DNA of 64,000 nucleotides. It comes from Prevotella sp. P6B1. GTDB taxonomy: Bacteria > Bacteroidota > Bacteroidia > Bacteroidales > Bacteroidaceae. Below the pieces are notes generated by a model. That model saw only the letters and a program-made list of their open reading frames with translations. It ran no database searches and was not told the origin of the DNA. The translations under genes were made by a program, and so were the position numbers. Shown here piece after piece: positions 33,829-42,398 of this stretch. Position 1 is the stretch's first letter. Every line of letters begins with the position of its first letter. The stretch covers positions 186,001-250,000 of the forward strand of contig NZ_JNKF01000012.1 of NCBI RefSeq assembly GCF_000702825.1, read 5' to 3'.

Positions 33829-34565
33829 TGGACTACATTATAATAGTAGCAGGCGGTAAGGGTTTACGCATGGGAAGCGATATTCCCAAGCAGTTTCTGC
33901 CCATAGGTGGCAAGCCCGTGCTGATGCGCACACTGGAGCGATTCCGCGAGTACTCGAAGGATATCCAGATTATCCTGGTATTGCCTGAGGCCCAACAGGG
34001 TTATTGGCATCAACTTTGCGAAGAGTATCATTTCGACGTGGACTACACCTTAGCTAATGGCGGACAGACACGTTTCCACTCCGTACAGAACGGACTGGCC
34101 AAGGTGCCCGATGATGCCATCGGCGTGGTAGGTGTGCACGATGGCGTGCGCCCATTCCCCAGCATCGAGGTGATTCGTAATTGCTATACGACAGCAAGAG
34201 AAAAAAAGGCCGTCATTCCAGTCATCCCCGTTGTTGAGACCGTTCGCCATCTGGAAGGCGAGCAATCAAAAACAGTACCTCGCGATGACTATCGACTGGT
34301 GCAGACACCACAGACGTTCGACATCCAACTGCTCAAGGCTGCGTATAAGCAAGCGCAGAACCAAACGTGTTTGGGTTCTGCCGAGCGTGAGCAGTCTCGA
34401 CCGGAGGTCAAGGACGCAAACAAACAGCCATATAACGATGGCTTTACTGATGATGCCTCGGTAGTTGAAGCATTCGGCTATAACATCACCCTCGTAGAAG
34501 GCAACCGCGAAAACATCAAGATTACCACCCCATACGACTTAAAAATCGCAGAGGTTTTAATTTAA
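33828..34565 (+). CDS. ispD: 2-C-methyl-D-erythritol 4-phosphate cytidylyltransferase
   Basis: 245 residues, third step of the MEP isoprenoid pathway, transferring CMP to MEP. Motifs: the nucleotide-binding [19 protein letters not shown] (8-26), HDGVRPF (104-110), and [12 protein letters not shown] (207-218). Between AAYKQ (175) and PYNDGFTDD (201) there are about 25 extra residues compared with what I know of the family, coded by 34353-34427, which include a palindrome. The frame is intact. One-base overlaps join it to the genes on both sides. Confidence 0.94.
   Translation: MDYIIIVAGGKGLRMGSDIPKQFLPIGGKPVLMRTLERFREYSKDIQIILVLPEAQQGYWHQLCEEYHFDVDYTLANGGQTRFHSVQNGLAKVPDDAIGVVGVHDGVRPFPSIEVIRNCYTTAREKKAVIPVIPVVETVRHLEGEQSKTVPRDDYRLVQTPQTFDIQLLKAAYKQAQNQTCLGSAEREQSRPEVKDANKQPYNDGFTDDASVVEAFGYNITLVEGNRENIKITTPYDLKIAEVLI
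34353..34427 (+). repeat. In-frame insertion with palindrome inside ispD
   Basis: A 25-base palindrome lies at 34356-34380: CAGAACCAAAC pairs with GTTTGGGTTCTG with one bulge. A second small pair GACC/GGTC follows. The segment adds about 25 codons in a surface region between the active-site loop and the conserved TDDASVVE motif, without breaking the frame. Confidence 0.55.
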
Positions 34566-36658
34566 TGGATATATTAGATCAGGATATAAAATATTTACCT
34601 GGGGTAGGCCCCAACCGCAAGAAAATGCTGAGCAATGAGCTCGGCATTGAGAGTTATGGTGACCTGCTGGAGTATTACCCCTACAAATATGTAGACCGCT
34701 CGAAGGTGTACACCATCCACGAGCTTACAGGCGATATGCCCTTTGTACAAGTGGTTGGTCATATCCTGAGTTTCGAGACCTACGCTATGGGCCCACGCAA
34801 AGAGCGTGTAGTAGCACATTTTACTGATGGCACCGACATCTGCGACCTCACATGGTTTAATGGCGGGAAATACGCTAAGCAGAATTATAAGATAGGAACC
34901 AAATATCTGGTCTTCGGCAAACCAACGGTGTTTAACAACCGTATCAACTTCACCCATCCCGACCTGGACGACGCTTCGAAAGTCGACTTATCAAGTATGG
35001 GTCTTCAGCCCTACTACAACACCACCGAGAAGATGAAGAAGAGCGGTCTCAACTCGCGTGCCATCGAAAGATTGACAAAAACGCTGATTGAGAAACTGCC
35101 GCCTCAGCCCGAAACCATCCCCGATTTTATCTACCAGCCCTTGCATCTGGTAGGTCGCGACGAAGCCTTGCGCACGGTGCACTATCCGCAGAACGCCAAG
35201 GACCTGGAACGAGCCCGACTGCGATTGAAGTTCGAGGAGCTGTTCTTTATCCAGCTTAATATATTAAGGTACGCGAGCGATCAGCGCCGCAAGTTCCGCG
35301 GCTACGTATTCCCCACCATCGGCGAGGTTTTCAACACCTTCTACAACCAATATCTCCCCTTCCCACTCACAGGTGCCCAGAAGCGTGTGATTAAGGAAAT
35401 ACGCAAAGACATGGGGTCAGGACGCCAGATGAACCGTTTGCTGCAAGGCGACGTAGGTAGCGGCAAGACACTGGTAGCCCTGATGTCGATGCTCATTGCC
35501 ATCGACAACGGCTATCAGGCCTGTATCATGGCACCAACAGAAATCCTGGCAGAACAACATCTGCAGACCATCATGGGATTTCTGAAGGATATGAACCTTC
35601 GTGTAGCTCTGCTCACAGGTATCGTTAAAGGCAAACGACGCGAAGAAGTGCTCGAAGGGCTTTTAGACGGCACCATCCATATCCTTGTGGGCACCCATGC
35701 GGTCATCGAGGACACCGTGCAGTTTGCCCGCTTAGGCTTTGTGGTGGTCGATGAGCAGCACCGCTTTGGTGTGGCTCAGCGTGCCAAGCTTTGGAGCAAG
35801 AGCGCGAATCCACCCCACGTCTTGGTGATGACTGCCACCCCTATCCCCCGCACATTAGCGATGACCCTATATGGCGACCTCGACGTGAGCGTGATCGATG
35901 AGTTACCACCTGGTCGTAAGCCAGTACAAACCACACATGTCTTCGATTCGCGCATGACCTCACTCTACGACGGCATCATCCGACAGATTCAAGAAGGACG
36001 ACAAGTGTACATCGTATTCCCTCTGATCGAAGAGAGCGCCAAGAGCGACCTGAAGAATCTGGAAGATGGCTTCGAAGTACTGAAAGAGGCGTTCCCGGAA
36101 TTCCGCCTGAGCAAGGTTCACGGACGTATGAAACCGAGGGACAAGGAGGAAGAGATGCAGAAGTTTGTAAAAGGTGAAACTCAGATACTTGTAGCCACAA
36201 CGGTTATCGAAGTAGGCGTAAATGTTCCTAACGCATCAGTGATGGTTATTCTCGAAGCCCAACGCTTCGGACTGGCCCAGTTACACCAGCTTCGCGGCCG
36301 TGTAGGTCGTGGCGCCGACCAGTCTTATTGCATCCTCGTCACCCCCTTCAAACTGAGCGACGACACCCGCAAACGTATCGACATCATGTGCGACACCAAC
36401 GATGGTTTCCGCATTGCTGAAGCCGACCTGAAACTGCGCGGTCCTGGCGACCTGGAAGGCACCCAGCAAAGCGGTATGGCTTTCGATTTAAAGATTGCTG
36501 ACATAGCCCGCGACGGACAGATTGTACAGATGGCCCGCGACGAGGCACAAAAGATTATTGACGAGGACCCAAATTGTAACTCCGAGAAATTCAGCATGTT
36601 ATGGAACAGGCTGCGCCAATTACGTAAAACAAATATTAATTGGGCGGCTATTTCCTAA
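34565..36658 (+). CDS. recG: ATP-dependent DNA helicase RecG
   Basis: 697 residues, normal length. N-terminal wedge domain (OB fold) with LPGVGPNRKKML near residue 12. Helicase motifs: I GDVGSGKT, Ia APTEILAEQH, II VVDEQHRFG (DEQH), III TATPIPRT, then motif VI QLRGRVGRG, all intact. It remodels stalled replication forks. The ATG overlaps the ispD stop by one base, so dj-1, ispD and recG are one translational unit. No terminator is evident before the next promoter at 36709. Confidence 0.96.
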   Translation: MDILDQDIKYLPGVGPNRKKMLSNELGIESYGDLLEYYPYKYVDRSKVYTIHELTGDMPFVQVVGHILSFETYAMGPRKERVVAHFTDGTDICDLTWFNGGKYAKQNYKIGTKYLVFGKPTVFNNRINFTHPDLDDASKVDLSSMGLQPYYNTTEKMKKSGLNSRAIERLTKTLIEKLPPQPETIPDFIYQPLHLVGRDEALRTVHYPQNAKDLERARLRLKFEELFFIQLNILRYASDQRRKFRGYVFPTIGEVFNTFYNQYLPFPLTGAQKRVIKEIRKDMGSGRQMNRLLQGDVGSGKTLVALMSMLIAIDNGYQACIMAPTEILAEQHLQTIMGFLKDMNLRVALLTGIVKGKRREEVLEGLLDGTIHILVGTHAVIEDTVQFARLGFVVVDEQHRFGVAQRAKLWSKSANPPHVLVMTATPIPRTLAMTLYGDLDVSVIDELPPGRKPVQTTHVFDSRMTSLYDGIIRQIQEGRQVYIVFPLIEESAKSDLKNLEDGFEVLKEAFPEFRLSKVHGRMKPRDKEEEMQKFVKGETQILVATTVIEVGVNVPNASVMVILEAQRFGLAQLHQLRGRVGRGADQSYCILVTPFKLSDDTRKRIDIMCDTNDGFRIAEADLKLRGPGDLEGTQQSGMAFDLKIADIARDGQIVQMARDEAQKIIDEDPNCNSEKFSMLWNRLRQLRKTNINWAAIS

Positions 36659-36708
36659 AACTATGTTAACTCGCGCTGTTACCGCACACGTATTTCAAAA
36701 AAAAATCA

Positions 36709-36716
36709 TACCTTTG
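36709..36716 (+). promoter_or_regulatory. -7 box of the NlpC/P60 gene
   Basis: TACCTTTG 32 bases before the ATG at 36749. Confidence 0.55.
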
Positions 36717-36748
36717 CAACCAGAAATCTTTTTCAAAATAGTAGTCAA

Positions 36749-37309
36749 ATGAAGAAATTGTTTATTTTTGCGCTGATGATGATGCTTTCTATGAGCGATC
36801 TTGCTCTTGGAAAGGTTAATCCTGATCAGGCTCCCGATGAGAACAGCGAGGAGGCTGAGATTGGCAATTTCGATTTCATTTATGGGCCACAGGATAATCT
36901 GAACGAGGCATTCGAGCGCACAGAGATGTTGATGAGCGAAGCCTTCTCTCATCTGGGCACCCGCTATCGTTCTGGCGCCAAAGGTCCCAGTGCTTTTGAT
37001 TGTTCAGGTTTCACCAGCTATGTTTACAAGCAGCAGACAGATGTATTTATTGGTGCCTCTTCGAGAGACCAGTATGCACGTAATACCCCCATCACTCGCG
37101 ACGAGTTGCAGTGTGGCGACTTGGTATTCTTTACCAGTCCCCGTTCTGGTCGAGGCGTTGGTCACGTAGGAATTGTGGTTGATGTCAACCCCATCAGTCG
37201 CACATTCACTTTCATCCACGCCAGCACCAATGACGGCATCAAAATCAGCAACTCTACCGACTCTGGTTACGCTAAGCGTTACATAGGTGCAAGGCGAGTT
37301 CAACTATAG
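36749..37309 (+). CDS. NlpC/P60-family peptidoglycan endopeptidase, secreted
   Basis: 186 residues. A signal peptide (MKKLFIFALMMMLSMSDLALG) precedes a short acidic linker and a C40 peptidase domain from about 62. The catalytic Cys85 is in SAFDCSGFTSYVY; the likely catalytic His139 is in GVGHVGIVVD and a further polar residue His157 in FTFIHAS. Such enzymes cut the D-Glu-meso-DAP bond of the stem peptide. The following gene encodes another wall hydrolase. The stop codon lies inside a small hairpin (37306-37323). Confidence 0.92.
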   Translation: MKKLFIFALMMMLSMSDLALGKVNPDQAPDENSEEAEIGNFDFIYGPQDNLNEAFERTEMLMSEAFSHLGTRYRSGAKGPSAFDCSGFTSYVYKQQTDVFIGASSRDQYARNTPITRDELQCGDLVFFTSPRSGRGVGHVGIVVDVNPISRTFTFIHASTNDGIKISNSTDSGYAKRYIGARRVQL

Positions 37310-37326
37310 AGATATTTCTCTATTTT
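37306..37326 (+). terminator. Short hairpin at the end of the NlpC/P60 gene
   Basis: ATAGAGA/TCTCTAT stem with a 4-base loop followed by TTTT; it overlaps the stop codon. Confidence 0.5.
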
Positions 37327-37412
37327 GGACTCAAAAAAGGAAAAAAACAGGTGTAAAGTGTTAAAAGTGAACAAAAAACACCAATATTTTCCGGATTTTC
37401 ATACATTATTAG

Positions 37413-37420
37413 TACCTTTG
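37413..37420 (+). promoter_or_regulatory. -7 box of the M23 peptidase gene
   Basis: TACCTTTG 44 bases before the ATG at 37465. Confidence 0.55.
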
Positions 37421-37464
37421 CACCGGAATTTTTTGACATTTTGATATTAACTCAACTAAAGAAT

Positions 37465-38397
37465 ATGAACTTTACAAGTATAAAAAAATTTTTTCTGATA
37501 GCATTTGCAGCTTTTGTGGCGGTACCTGTGTCCGCTCAGGATCTGTTAGCCAAACAGGCTCCAGTTGATCGCAAAATGAAGGCTGTAGATTCAATGGTTC
37601 TGAAGAGAATCATCGAGCAGGAAGAGAAATACAACCCTTCAGCCGACCTCTACGAGGACTGGAACAACGTATATGCTCATAACGAGACTACACTCCCCGA
37701 TTCATTCCGCATCGACTTGAGAGGCTTCCATATGCCTACCGATAGCCGTGTGCTTACATCAAACTTTGGTGCCCGTTGGGGACGTCAGCACAAAGGTCTC
37801 GACATCAAGGTGTATATCGGTGATACCATCCGCGCTGCATTCAGCGGAAAGATCCGTATCGTGAAATACGAACCAAGAGGTTATGGAAAATATGTCGTCA
37901 TCCGCCATCACAATGGATTGGAAACCATCTACGGTCACATGTCTAAGCACTTGGTTGTTGAGAATCAGGAGGTCAAGGCAGGTGATCCTATTGGACTGGG
38001 TGGAAACACAGGTCGTAGCACAGGTTCTCACCTGCACTTCGAGACCCGTCTCTGTGGTGTAGCGTTGAACCCAGCACTGATGTTCGACTTCCGCAATCAG
38101 GATGTTGTAGGCGACTTCTACTATTTCAAGCGTAATAAGTATGCATCTGAGTCGGCTCAGGCCACACGTCTGCGCGGCGTTGGTGGCATTAGCACCAGCG
38201 ATAGCGATCAGGACGACGAACTGGCCATTGCATCACCCGCACGTACATCTAATGTACACTTCCATAAGGTGAAGAAAGGCGATACCCTGCAGGCTATTGC
38301 CCGCAAGCATCACACCACGGTTGCCAAGCTCTGTCAGCTGAACCACATCGGCAAGACAATCCGCTTGAAACCTGGACAAATTTTGAAATACAATTAA
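37465..38397 (+). CDS. M23-family metallopeptidase with C-terminal LysM domain
   Basis: 310 residues from the ATG at 37465; the TTG 24 bases upstream lacks support. A signal peptide (FFLIAFAAFVAVPVSAQ) is followed by a linker and an LytM/M23 domain. Its zinc ligands are all present: His109 and Asp113 in RQHKGLDIKV, and HLH (189-191) in GSHLHFETR. A LysM module (about 263-308) starts at HKVKKGDTLQAIARKH. It should hydrolyse peptidoglycan peptide bonds and bind glycan strands. It is a single gene followed by a clear terminator. Confidence 0.94.
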   Translation: MNFTSIKKFFLIAFAAFVAVPVSAQDLLAKQAPVDRKMKAVDSMVLKRIIEQEEKYNPSADLYEDWNNVYAHNETTLPDSFRIDLRGFHMPTDSRVLTSNFGARWGRQHKGLDIKVYIGDTIRAAFSGKIRIVKYEPRGYGKYVVIRHHNGLETIYGHMSKHLVVENQEVKAGDPIGLGGNTGRSTGSHLHFETRLCGVALNPALMFDFRNQDVVGDFYYFKRNKYASESAQATRLRGVGGISTSDSDQDDELAIASPARTSNVHFHKVKKGDTLQAIARKHHTTVAKLCQLNHIGKTIRLKPGQILKYN

Positions 38398-38408
38398 AAC
38401 TCATATAG

Positions 38409-38438
38409 AATCCCGTCAAGCCGACGGGATTTTTTTTA
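38409..38438 (+). terminator. Terminator of the M23 peptidase gene
   Basis: ATCCCGTC/GACGGGAT stem with a 5-base loop followed by eight T. Confidence 0.9.
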
Positions 38439-38460
38439 CTAACCTAAAATCAAAAAGCGT

Positions 38461-40026
38461 ATGTTCGATAAGGAAAGAGGGCTTTACATAGCCCACTGCA
38501 AAAACGGAGCACTGAGTATCACTGGTAAGATGGCTAACCGTCATGGTCTAATTGCAGGTGCAACAGGTACGGGCAAGACCGTCACCCTGCAGGTGATGGC
38601 TGAGACATTCTGCCAAGCAGGCGTTCCCTGTTTCATGGCCGATATGAAGGGTGATCTCTCGGGTATCTCTCAGGCTGGTAAGCTGAGTGGTTTCATCGAG
38701 AAGCGCATGCCAGAATTTGGCATCGAGTCGCCCGAGTTCCAGAGCTGTCCAGTACGCTTCTTCGACGTCTATGGTGAGCAAGGACACCCCATGCGCGCTA
38801 CCATCAGTCAGATGGGACCACAACTGCTATCACGCCTGCTTGACCTCAACGAAACACAGGACGGTGTACTCAATATCGTGTTCCGCATAGCCGATGAGCG
38901 CGGTCTGCTGATTCTCGACCTGAAGGATCTGCGCGCCATGCTCGATTATGTCTCACAACATGCCAAAGAGTACACCACCAAATACGGCAATATCTCTTCT
39001 GCCTCAGTAGGTGCCATCCAACGTGCCCTACTCCAGTTGGAGAATCAGGGGGCCGAGAAGTTCTTCGGCGAGCCCTCATTCGATATCTTCGACCTGATGC
39101 AGACTGAAGGTGGGAAAGGCATCATGAATGTGCTGGCAGCCGACAAGCTCATGATGCAACCCAAACTCTATTCCATCTTCCTGCTGTGGTTGCTCTCCGA
39201 GCTCTACTCTACCCTCCCCGAAGTAGGCGACCTGCCATTGCCAAAACTCGTATTCTTCTTCGACGAGGCACACATGCTGTTCGACGGCTCATCCAAAGCT
39301 CTGCTGGATAAGATTGAACAGGTGATCCGCCTCATCCGTTCGAAAGGTGTGGGCATCTATTTCATCACACAGAGCCCAACAGATATTCCCGAAAATATCT
39401 TAGGTCAGTTAGGTAACCGTGTACAACACGCCCTGCGTGCCTATACTCCAAAAGATCAGAAAGCCGTTAAGACCGCTGCCGACACCTTCCGTCCCAACCC
39501 TGATTTCAAAACCGACGAAGCCATCATGAATCTCGAGACGGGTGAGGCACTCGTCAGTTTCCTTGACGAGAAGGGCGCTCCCAGCATGGTGGAACGTGCC
39601 AAAATACTCTTCCCACTCTCACAGATTGGAGCTGTTACCGAGGGCCAGAGATTAGACATCATCAAGCAGAGCCGCATCTATGGCAAGTACGACACTCCTG
39701 TGGATCGCGAGAGTGCTTTCGAAGTGCTGATGGCAGAAGCCGATCGGGCTCTGCAGGAGCAAGAACATGCAGAGGCACCTCAACCAGAGACTAAAGGGAA
39801 GAAGAAGGCAGGCATCTGGAGCAAAGTGGGCAAGGCTATCCTGACCGCCATCACCTCTACCCTCGCCACGATGTTGGGAACTTATGTCAGCGATAAGGTT
39901 ACAGGCAAGAAAACCAAGTCGAGGACCTCAGCCAAGGGACGTGTTGTAAAGAATGCCACCAGCGCTGCCACCCGTACCATCACCAAGGAACTCACTCGCG
40001 ACATCCTCGGTAACCTCATCAAATAG
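38461..40026 (+). CDS. HerA-like ATPase of the DUF853 family
   Basis: 521 residues. The N-terminal half contains Walker A GATGTGKTVTL (about 33-43) followed by FMADMKGDLSGIS; Walker B LVFFFDEAHMLF is near residue 275, and an Arg-rich sensor stretch follows. The C-terminus (about 430-521) is basic with a hydrophobic Gly/Ala-rich segment. Members are related to HerA/FtsK-type translocases that act on DNA, but the biological role of this branch is not established. It is probably one transcription unit, followed by its own gap before rmuC. Confidence 0.88.
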   Translation: MFDKERGLYIAHCKNGALSITGKMANRHGLIAGATGTGKTVTLQVMAETFCQAGVPCFMADMKGDLSGISQAGKLSGFIEKRMPEFGIESPEFQSCPVRFFDVYGEQGHPMRATISQMGPQLLSRLLDLNETQDGVLNIVFRIADERGLLILDLKDLRAMLDYVSQHAKEYTTKYGNISSASVGAIQRALLQLENQGAEKFFGEPSFDIFDLMQTEGGKGIMNVLAADKLMMQPKLYSIFLLWLLSELYSTLPEVGDLPLPKLVFFFDEAHMLFDGSSKALLDKIEQVIRLIRSKGVGIYFITQSPTDIPENILGQLGNRVQHALRAYTPKDQKAVKTAADTFRPNPDFKTDEAIMNLETGEALVSFLDEKGAPSMVERAKILFPLSQIGAVTEGQRLDIIKQSRIYGKYDTPVDRESAFEVLMAEADRALQEQEHAEAPQPETKGKKKAGIWSKVGKAILTAITSTLATMLGTYVSDKVTGKKTKSRTSAKGRVVKNATSAATRTITKELTRDILGNLIK

Positions 40027-40067
40027 TTTTTTTTCCTGCGAATGGTACACATTATGCAGAATTTTAT

Positions 40068-40075
40068 TACCTTTG
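40068..40075 (+). promoter_or_regulatory. -7 box of rmuC
   Basis: TACCTTTG 19 bases before the rmuC start at 40095. Confidence 0.5.
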
Positions 40076-40094
40076 CAGAAAAATTAGCAAAAAG

Positions 40095-41399
40095 ATGATG
40101 GTTGTGATATATGTGATTATTGGAATAGCAGTAGGTGCCCTGGTGCTCTATCTGCTGATGGACCGCCGTATGGATGCCCTGCGCATTGCAGGCGGTAAGG
40201 CTGATATAGAGCTGAAGATGAAAACTGAACAACTGGCAGAGAAGACCAGTCGTGTACAGCATCTTGAAGCCGAGAACAGAGACCTGCACGCCAAGGCCGA
40301 ATCGCAGGGACGTGAGTTGCAGCTGCTACATCAGCAGATGACCGAAGAACTGCAGCGCAACGAGGCACGATTCAAGAATATGGCGCAGCAACTGCTGGAA
40401 CAGAGCGCCTCCAAGCTGAAGGAGTCGAATACCGAGACCATGTCGGGCATCACCCAACCGCTGAAGGATGCGATAGCCAATATGCAGAAGGCCATCAACG
40501 ATAATCAGAAGGAGTCAGCAGCCCATTCGGCTTCGTTCCGCGAGCAGATGCTGATGATGATGCAGCAAACACAGCAGTTGGGCGAGAAGGCAGAGAGCCT
40601 GACCAATGTGTTGCGCCGTGACAATAAGGTGAGCGGAAACATGGGCGAGATCATACTGGGCGACCTGCTGACATCGCAGGGACTCACCGAAGGTATCCAC
40701 TACGAGGTGCAGGCACGTCTGCGCGATGAGCTGGGACGTCCGATGAAGCACGACGAAACAGGTCGCGAGATGCAGCCCGATGTCATACTGCACTACCCAC
40801 AGGGACAGGATGCCATCATCGACTCAAAAGTATCGCTGGTGGCCTACGAGAAATATGTGAATGCCGAGACACCCGAGGAGAAGGAACGCTATCTGCAGGA
40901 TCATATCAAGAGTGTGCGTCAGCATGTCAACGAGTTAGCACGCAAGGACTATTCCAAGTACGTGAAGAACGGTCGCGACGTGATTGACTTTGTGATTATG
41001 TTTGTGCCGTTCGAGTCATCGCTACAGTTGGCATTGGCCAACGACCCCACACTATGGCGCGAGGCCTTTGAGAAGAAGGTGTTTGTTACAGGTGAGCAGA
41101 ACCTATTAGGAATATTGCACATGATTCATATTGCTTGGGTACAGAACCAGCAGGCCGAGAACCAGGAGAAGGTATTCGGTCTGGCCGAGCAGTTGCTTGA
41201 TCGTTTGGGCGATTTCGTTCAGCGTTACAATGACCTGGGTACAAAGATTGAGGCTGTACAGAAGGCTTACGACAACACCAACAATAAGCTCATCACTGGT
41301 CGCCAAAGCGTCACCCAAAAAGCCCAGGAGCTCATCACCTTAGGTGCCAAGGAAAATCCCAACCGCAAGATTCCCCTCCCAGAAGTTGGATTAGAGTAA
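40095..41399 (+). CDS. rmuC: DNA recombination protein RmuC
   Basis: 434 residues. An N-terminal membrane helix (VIYVIIGIAVGALVLYLLM) is followed by a long coiled coil (about 30-175) and the RmuC domain with GNMGEIILGDLLTSQGL, QPDVILHYPQGQDAIIDSKVSLVAYEKY and MFVPFE, which contain the PD-(D/E)xK-like core. RmuC limits inversions between short repeats in E. coli. The stop codon is 3 bases before the left inverted repeat of the GxxExxY cassette, so the cassette abuts the gene without damaging it. Confidence 0.94.
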   Translation: MMVVIYVIIGIAVGALVLYLLMDRRMDALRIAGGKADIELKMKTEQLAEKTSRVQHLEAENRDLHAKAESQGRELQLLHQQMTEELQRNEARFKNMAQQLLEQSASKLKESNTETMSGITQPLKDAIANMQKAINDNQKESAAHSASFREQMLMMMQQTQQLGEKAESLTNVLRRDNKVSGNMGEIILGDLLTSQGLTEGIHYEVQARLRDELGRPMKHDETGREMQPDVILHYPQGQDAIIDSKVSLVAYEKYVNAETPEEKERYLQDHIKSVRQHVNELARKDYSKYVKNGRDVIDFVIMFVPFESSLQLALANDPTLWREAFEKKVFVTGEQNLLGILHMIHIAWVQNQQAENQEKVFGLAEQLLDRLGDFVQRYNDLGTKIEAVQKAYDNTNNKLITGRQSVTQKAQELITLGAKENPNRKIPLPEVGLE

Positions 41400-41402
41400 A
41401 TA

Positions 41403-41832
41403 TTTTGCAACGGACTACAGGACTCAAGGACTTTTTTATGTTATACGAAGAATTATCAGGTAATATTTTGAAGGCTTATTTCAATGTATTGAATGTCTTA
41501 GGTACAGGTTATTTAGAGTCTGTATATGAGAATGCTATGTGCATTGAATTAGAGGAACTCAATATTCCATATGAAAAGCAAAAGCCTCTTACCGTGATGT
41601 ATAAAGACAAAAAAGTCGGTGAGTTTGTAGCAGACATAGTTGTTGATAACAAGATTATCTTGGAGTTAAAAGCTGTATCTAAATTAGTACCTGCACATAG
41701 TGCTCAATTAATAAACTATCTTACTATAACAAAATTAAAAGTAGGGTTATTGCTTAATTTTGGTGAGGGAAGAGATTACAAAAGGGTTTATCTAAAAGAT
41801 TAAGTCCTTAAGTCCTGTAGTCCGTTGCAAAA
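41403..41832. mobile_element. GxxExxY cassette bounded by 31-bp terminal inverted repeats
   Basis: The left end (41403-41433) and the inverted right end (41802-41832) match in 30 of 31 bases, starting TTTTGCAACGGACTACAGGA. Each end contains three 8-bp units GGACTNNN in tandem. Between them is one small gene whose stop codon overlaps the right repeat. Base composition is far more A/T-rich than in the flanking genes rmuC and the phosphopantetheinyl transferase. No clear target duplication is seen. A short version of the element occurs at 28104-28181. Confidence 0.75.
41438..41803 (+). CDS. GxxExxY protein, small PD-(D/E)xK nuclease-fold protein
   Basis: 121 residues from the ATG at 41438. The family signature G24-Y-L-E27-S-V-Y30 lies in GTGYLESVYENA. 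The nuclease-like core Asp66 ... Glu76-x-Lys78 is in VADIVVDNKIILELKA, so the PD-(D/E)xK metal site looks intact. The family is widespread in Bacteroidota and is placed in the PDDEXK_3 group, but no function is established. It is the only gene in an inverted-repeat cassette inserted between rmuC and the phosphopantetheinyl transferase gene. Codon use is A/T-rich, unlike the neighbours, suggesting transfer. Confidence 0.9.
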   Translation: MLYEELSGNILKAYFNVLNVLGTGYLESVYENAMCIELEELNIPYEKQKPLTVMYKDKKVGEFVADIVVDNKIILELKAVSKLVPAHSAQLINYLTITKLKVGLLLNFGEGRDYKRVYLKD

Positions 41833-41843
41833 ATAATCTGAAT

Positions 41844-42398
41844 ATGGGAATATATATAAGCGAGGATATATGGAAGTTTGATCTGGAGGCGGCGTTGAAG
41901 GATATTTCGGAGCAACGGCGCGAACAGGCCCTGAAATTCAAGCATGAACAAGGGCAGCGACTCTGTGTGCTGGCCTATCAACTATTAAAAGAAGGACTGC
42001 AGAAGGAGTACGGCTTAACAGGCAATCCCATCTTCGAATACAACGAACATGGTAAACCCACCATCGTAGGTCATCCTGAGATATACTTCAACCTGAGCCA
42101 CTGCAAAGAGGCCGCCATCTGCGCTATCAGCAACAAACCCGTTGGTGTGGATATTGAATCTATCCGTGAGTTTAAGGATAGTCTGGTAAACTACACGATG
42201 AACGATGAAGAAAAAGTAGAAATCTCATCATCGTCTGATCCGGCAACCACTTTCATCCGTCTGTGGACCATGAAAGAAGCCACCTCAAAACTCATGGGCA
42301 CCGGTATCACCCACGATGTAAAAACACTCATCGATACCACCAAATATCAATATACTACTGTTGAGCAACAGCGGTATATCTATACCATCTGTCAGTAA
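41844..42398 (+). CDS. 4'-phosphopantetheinyl transferase (Sfp type)
   Basis: 184 residues. It transfers 4'-phosphopantetheine from CoA to a conserved Ser of carrier proteins. The Sfp/AcpT signatures VGVDIESIREF (Mg-binding Asp-x-Glu) near residue 97 and FIRLWTMKEATSKLMGTGI near 135 are intact; YFNLSHCKEAAI precedes them. It is short (the Sfp type is about 220), like HetI/AcpT-type enzymes. Its 3' end overlaps the convergent RecD-like gene by 7 bases. It begins 11 bases after the right repeat of the GxxExxY cassette. Confidence 0.92.
   Translation: MGIYISEDIWKFDLEAALKDISEQRREQALKFKHEQGQRLCVLAYQLLKEGLQKEYGLTGNPIFEYNEHGKPTIVGHPEIYFNLSHCKEAAICAISNKPVGVDIESIREFKDSLVNYTMNDEEKVEISSSSDPATTFIRLWTMKEATSKLMGTGITHDVKTLIDTTKYQYTTVEQQRYIYTICQ

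Noticed and set aside
41403..41832. Classical insertion sequence with transposase
   Set aside because: The only gene encodes a GxxExxY protein; there is no DDE, HUH or serine/tyrosine recombinase, and no clear target duplication.
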